Assembly (NCBI GenBank): GCA_015904045.1
Contig: JABMDG010000014.1
Span: forward strand, 1-8,972
DNA length: 8,972 nucleotides
Direction: 5' to 3'
Origin: Nitrospira sp.
Lineage (GTDB): Bacteria; Nitrospirota; Nitrospiria; Nitrospirales; Nitrospiraceae
Shown here: positions 7,231 through 8,972 of the stretch, in pieces
How positions within the stretch are numbered: position 1 is the stretch's first letter
How the letters are laid out: every line of letters begins with the position of its first letter
The notes under the pieces: model-generated
Databases searched by the model: none
What the model was told of the DNA's origin: nothing
What the model saw: the letters and a program-made list of their open reading frames with translations, nothing else
Translations under genes and position numbers: made by a program

Positions 7231-8972
7231 ACTTTGGAGATGCAGAAGAACTGGATCGGACGTTCCATTGGCGCGGAGGTTGATTTCTCGTTGTCTGGGA
7301 CCAAGGGAACCATCCGTGTGTTCACGACCAGACCGGACACGCTGTTCGGTGCCACCTATATGGTGCTCGCCCCCGAGCATCCGTTGGTCGATGTCGTTAC
7401 GACGGGCGGGCAAAAATCCGCCGTCCAAACCTATCGTGAGACGGCGGCGACCAAGAGCGATCTGCAACGGCAAGAGCTCGACAAGGACAAGACCGGAGTG
7501 TTTACCGGCGGCTACGCCGTCAATCCCGTCAATGGTGAACAGTTGCCGATCTGGATTGCCGACTATGTGCTGATGAGCTATGGCACCGGGGCCATTATGG
7601 CGGTTCCGGCGCATGACGAACGGGACTGGGCGTTCGCCCGTCGGTATCAGCTGCCGATTCGAGAGGTGATTGCCGGCGGGACTGTCGCTGATGCAGCCTT
7701 TACCGATACAGAGCGCGGCACCGTCGTAAACTCCACGACTGCAGACGGTGCACTATCCATCGATGGGCTGAAGCCATCCGAGGCCATTCCGAAAATGACG
7801 GAATGGCTGGCCAAGCAGGGGAAGGGAGCCAGAGCAGTCAATTATAAGCTTCGCGATTGGCTGTTCGCCCGGCAACGGTATTGGGGCGAGCCGTTTCCGA
7901 TCAACTGGGTGGAGGGAGAGCCATGCCCGATTCCTGAAGAGCAACTGCCGTTGGTTCTGCCGGAGACGAGCAACTTCAAGCCGTCTGGAACGGGGGAAAG
8001 TCCGCTGGCGAATTTAGAGGAGTGGCTGGTGACGACTGATGCGGCGACAGGCAAACCGGCCCGCCGTGAGACCAATACCATGCCGCAATGGGCCGGGTCC
8101 TGCTGGTATTACCTCCGGTTTATTGATCCGAACAACCGGGTACAGCTTGTCGATCCCGCCAAAGAACGCTATTGGATGCCGGTGGATCTTTACATCGGCG
8201 GCAGCGAACATGCGGTGTTGCATCTTCTGTACTCCCGTTTCTGGCACAAGGTCCTCTTTGATATCGGCCTGGTGAGCACGCCGGAGCCGTTCAAGAAGCT
8301 GGTGCATCAGGGTATCGTGCTCGGCGAAGACAACCAGAAAATGTCCAAATCACGCGGCAACGTCGTGAATCCTGACGAGATCATGGACCAGTTCGGCGCA
8401 GACGCCGTGCGGCTCTATGAAATGTTCATGGGCCCGCTCGAAGCGATGAAGCCCTGGAGCACCAGAGGGGTGGAGGGCATTACGAGATTTCTGGATCGGA
8501 CGTGGCGGTTGATGGTCGATGACCAGGGACGATTGTCGAATGCGGTCGTGACCTCGGTGCCGAGCCTTGATCATCGGCAATTGCTGCATCGGACGATCAA
8601 GAAGGTGACGGAGGACATCGACGCGTTGCATTTCAATACAGCCATCTCGCAAATGATGGTCTTTACCAATGAGATGACGAAGGTCGAACAACGGTCGAGA
8701 TCGGTGATCGAGCCGTTCGTACTCCTGCTGGCGCCTTTTGCTCCGCACCTCGCCGAGGAGCTCTGGGCGATTCTTGGGGGGAAGCCAAGTGTCTCGCAGC
8801 AACCCTGGCCCATCTTCGATCCGGCCCTGACCGTGAGCGACCGATTGACGATTCCGATCCAGGTCAACGGCAGGTTGCGGGCAAAGCTCGAAGTCGGCGC
8901 CGAGGCGACACGAGACCAGATCGAGGCCATGGCCAGGGAGGAAGCGGCTGAATGGCTTCAAGGCAAGGAGCC
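7231..8972 (+). pseudogene. leuS: 5'-truncated second leuS copy, frame open to the window end
   Basis: From codon TTG at 7234 the sequence matches leuS from codon 217 onward at a constant offset of 4657 bases all the way to 8972, so there is no net insertion or deletion over 1.7 kb. By hand I count about 90 residue differences in some 580, that is about 84% protein identity. The CP1 editing motifs ([15 protein letters not shown]) and KMSKS (8338-8352) are intact. The first 216 residues, including the N-terminal half of the Rossmann fold and HVGH, are missing, so it cannot charge tRNA by itself. Possible starts are TTG 7234 or ATG 7240, but neither has a properly spaced ribosome-binding site. 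About 15 residues would remain beyond the edge. I call it a pseudogene because a catalytic half is missing; since the frame is undamaged, a translated fragment is also possible. Confidence 0.75.

Noticed and set aside
7200..7283. A 27-codon reading frame (MHHWSKGN...) starting six bases after the pyrF stop
   Set aside because: It runs out of frame across the start of the clear leuS homology, has no ribosome-binding site and no recognisable features.
6382..7614. A 410-codon open frame on the minus strand opposite pyrF and the leuS fragment
   Set aside because: It is the antisense shadow of two well-identified coding regions in GC-rich DNA. A similar shadow lies opposite leuS at 2769-3653, which shows it comes from codon bias.
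7231..8972. A split leucyl-tRNA synthetase as in Aquifex
   Set aside because: In Aquifex the two parts together make one enzyme and the split lies after the editing domain. Here the break lies at the editing-domain entrance, no matching N-terminal piece is present, and a complete leuS exists upstream.
1..8972. tRNA genes, CRISPR arrays, riboswitches, toxin-antitoxin or defence genes, complete insertion sequences
   Set aside because: I looked on both strands and saw no supporting structure. Apart from the repeat and the leuS fragment, the content is ordinary housekeeping genes.

Overview
The window is about nine kilobases of GC-rich DNA from a diderm (LPS-bearing) bacterium. The order leuS-lptE-holA followed by a convergent rpsT, the codon preference and a short CTCAGCACTCAGCAC repeat all suggest a Nitrospira-like member of the Nitrospirota. 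That assignment is an inference from gene order and style; there is no rRNA or other decisive marker. Almost all of the sequence is housekeeping genes, and no stretch longer than about 165 bases lacks a gene.

Left part (1-1764): the 5' end of der (ribosome-assembly GTPase) runs leftward off the window. It diverges from a YrfG-like HAD nucleotidase gene. A 29-base imperfect inverted repeat sits between them, and its arms form the first codons of both genes. The HAD gene converges on a leftward class I SAM methyltransferase gene.

Middle (1929-7194): a rightward block of full-length leuS, lptE and holA is spaced by only 19 bases at each junction, so it is probably one operon joining leucyl-tRNA charging, LPS export and the replicative clamp loader. 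rpsT (ribosomal protein S20) lies on the opposite strand, and its 3' end overlaps the 3' end of holA by 29 bases. pyrF (orotidine 5'-phosphate decarboxylase) diverges from rpsT and has a very strong ribosome-binding site.

Right part (7195-8972): directly after pyrF, and in the same reading frame, a second leuS copy begins abruptly at the codon matching residue 217 of the complete LeuRS. It stays open and collinear to the window end, with no net insertion or deletion. By hand count it is about 84% identical in protein. It lacks the whole HIGH-containing N-terminal part but keeps the CP1 editing motifs and KMSKS. This is the most unusual thing here. It may be a relic of a tandem duplication whose left end lay inside leuS and right end just after pyrF, the remains of a second leuS, or an assembly chimera. 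I see no clearly new multi-gene system.
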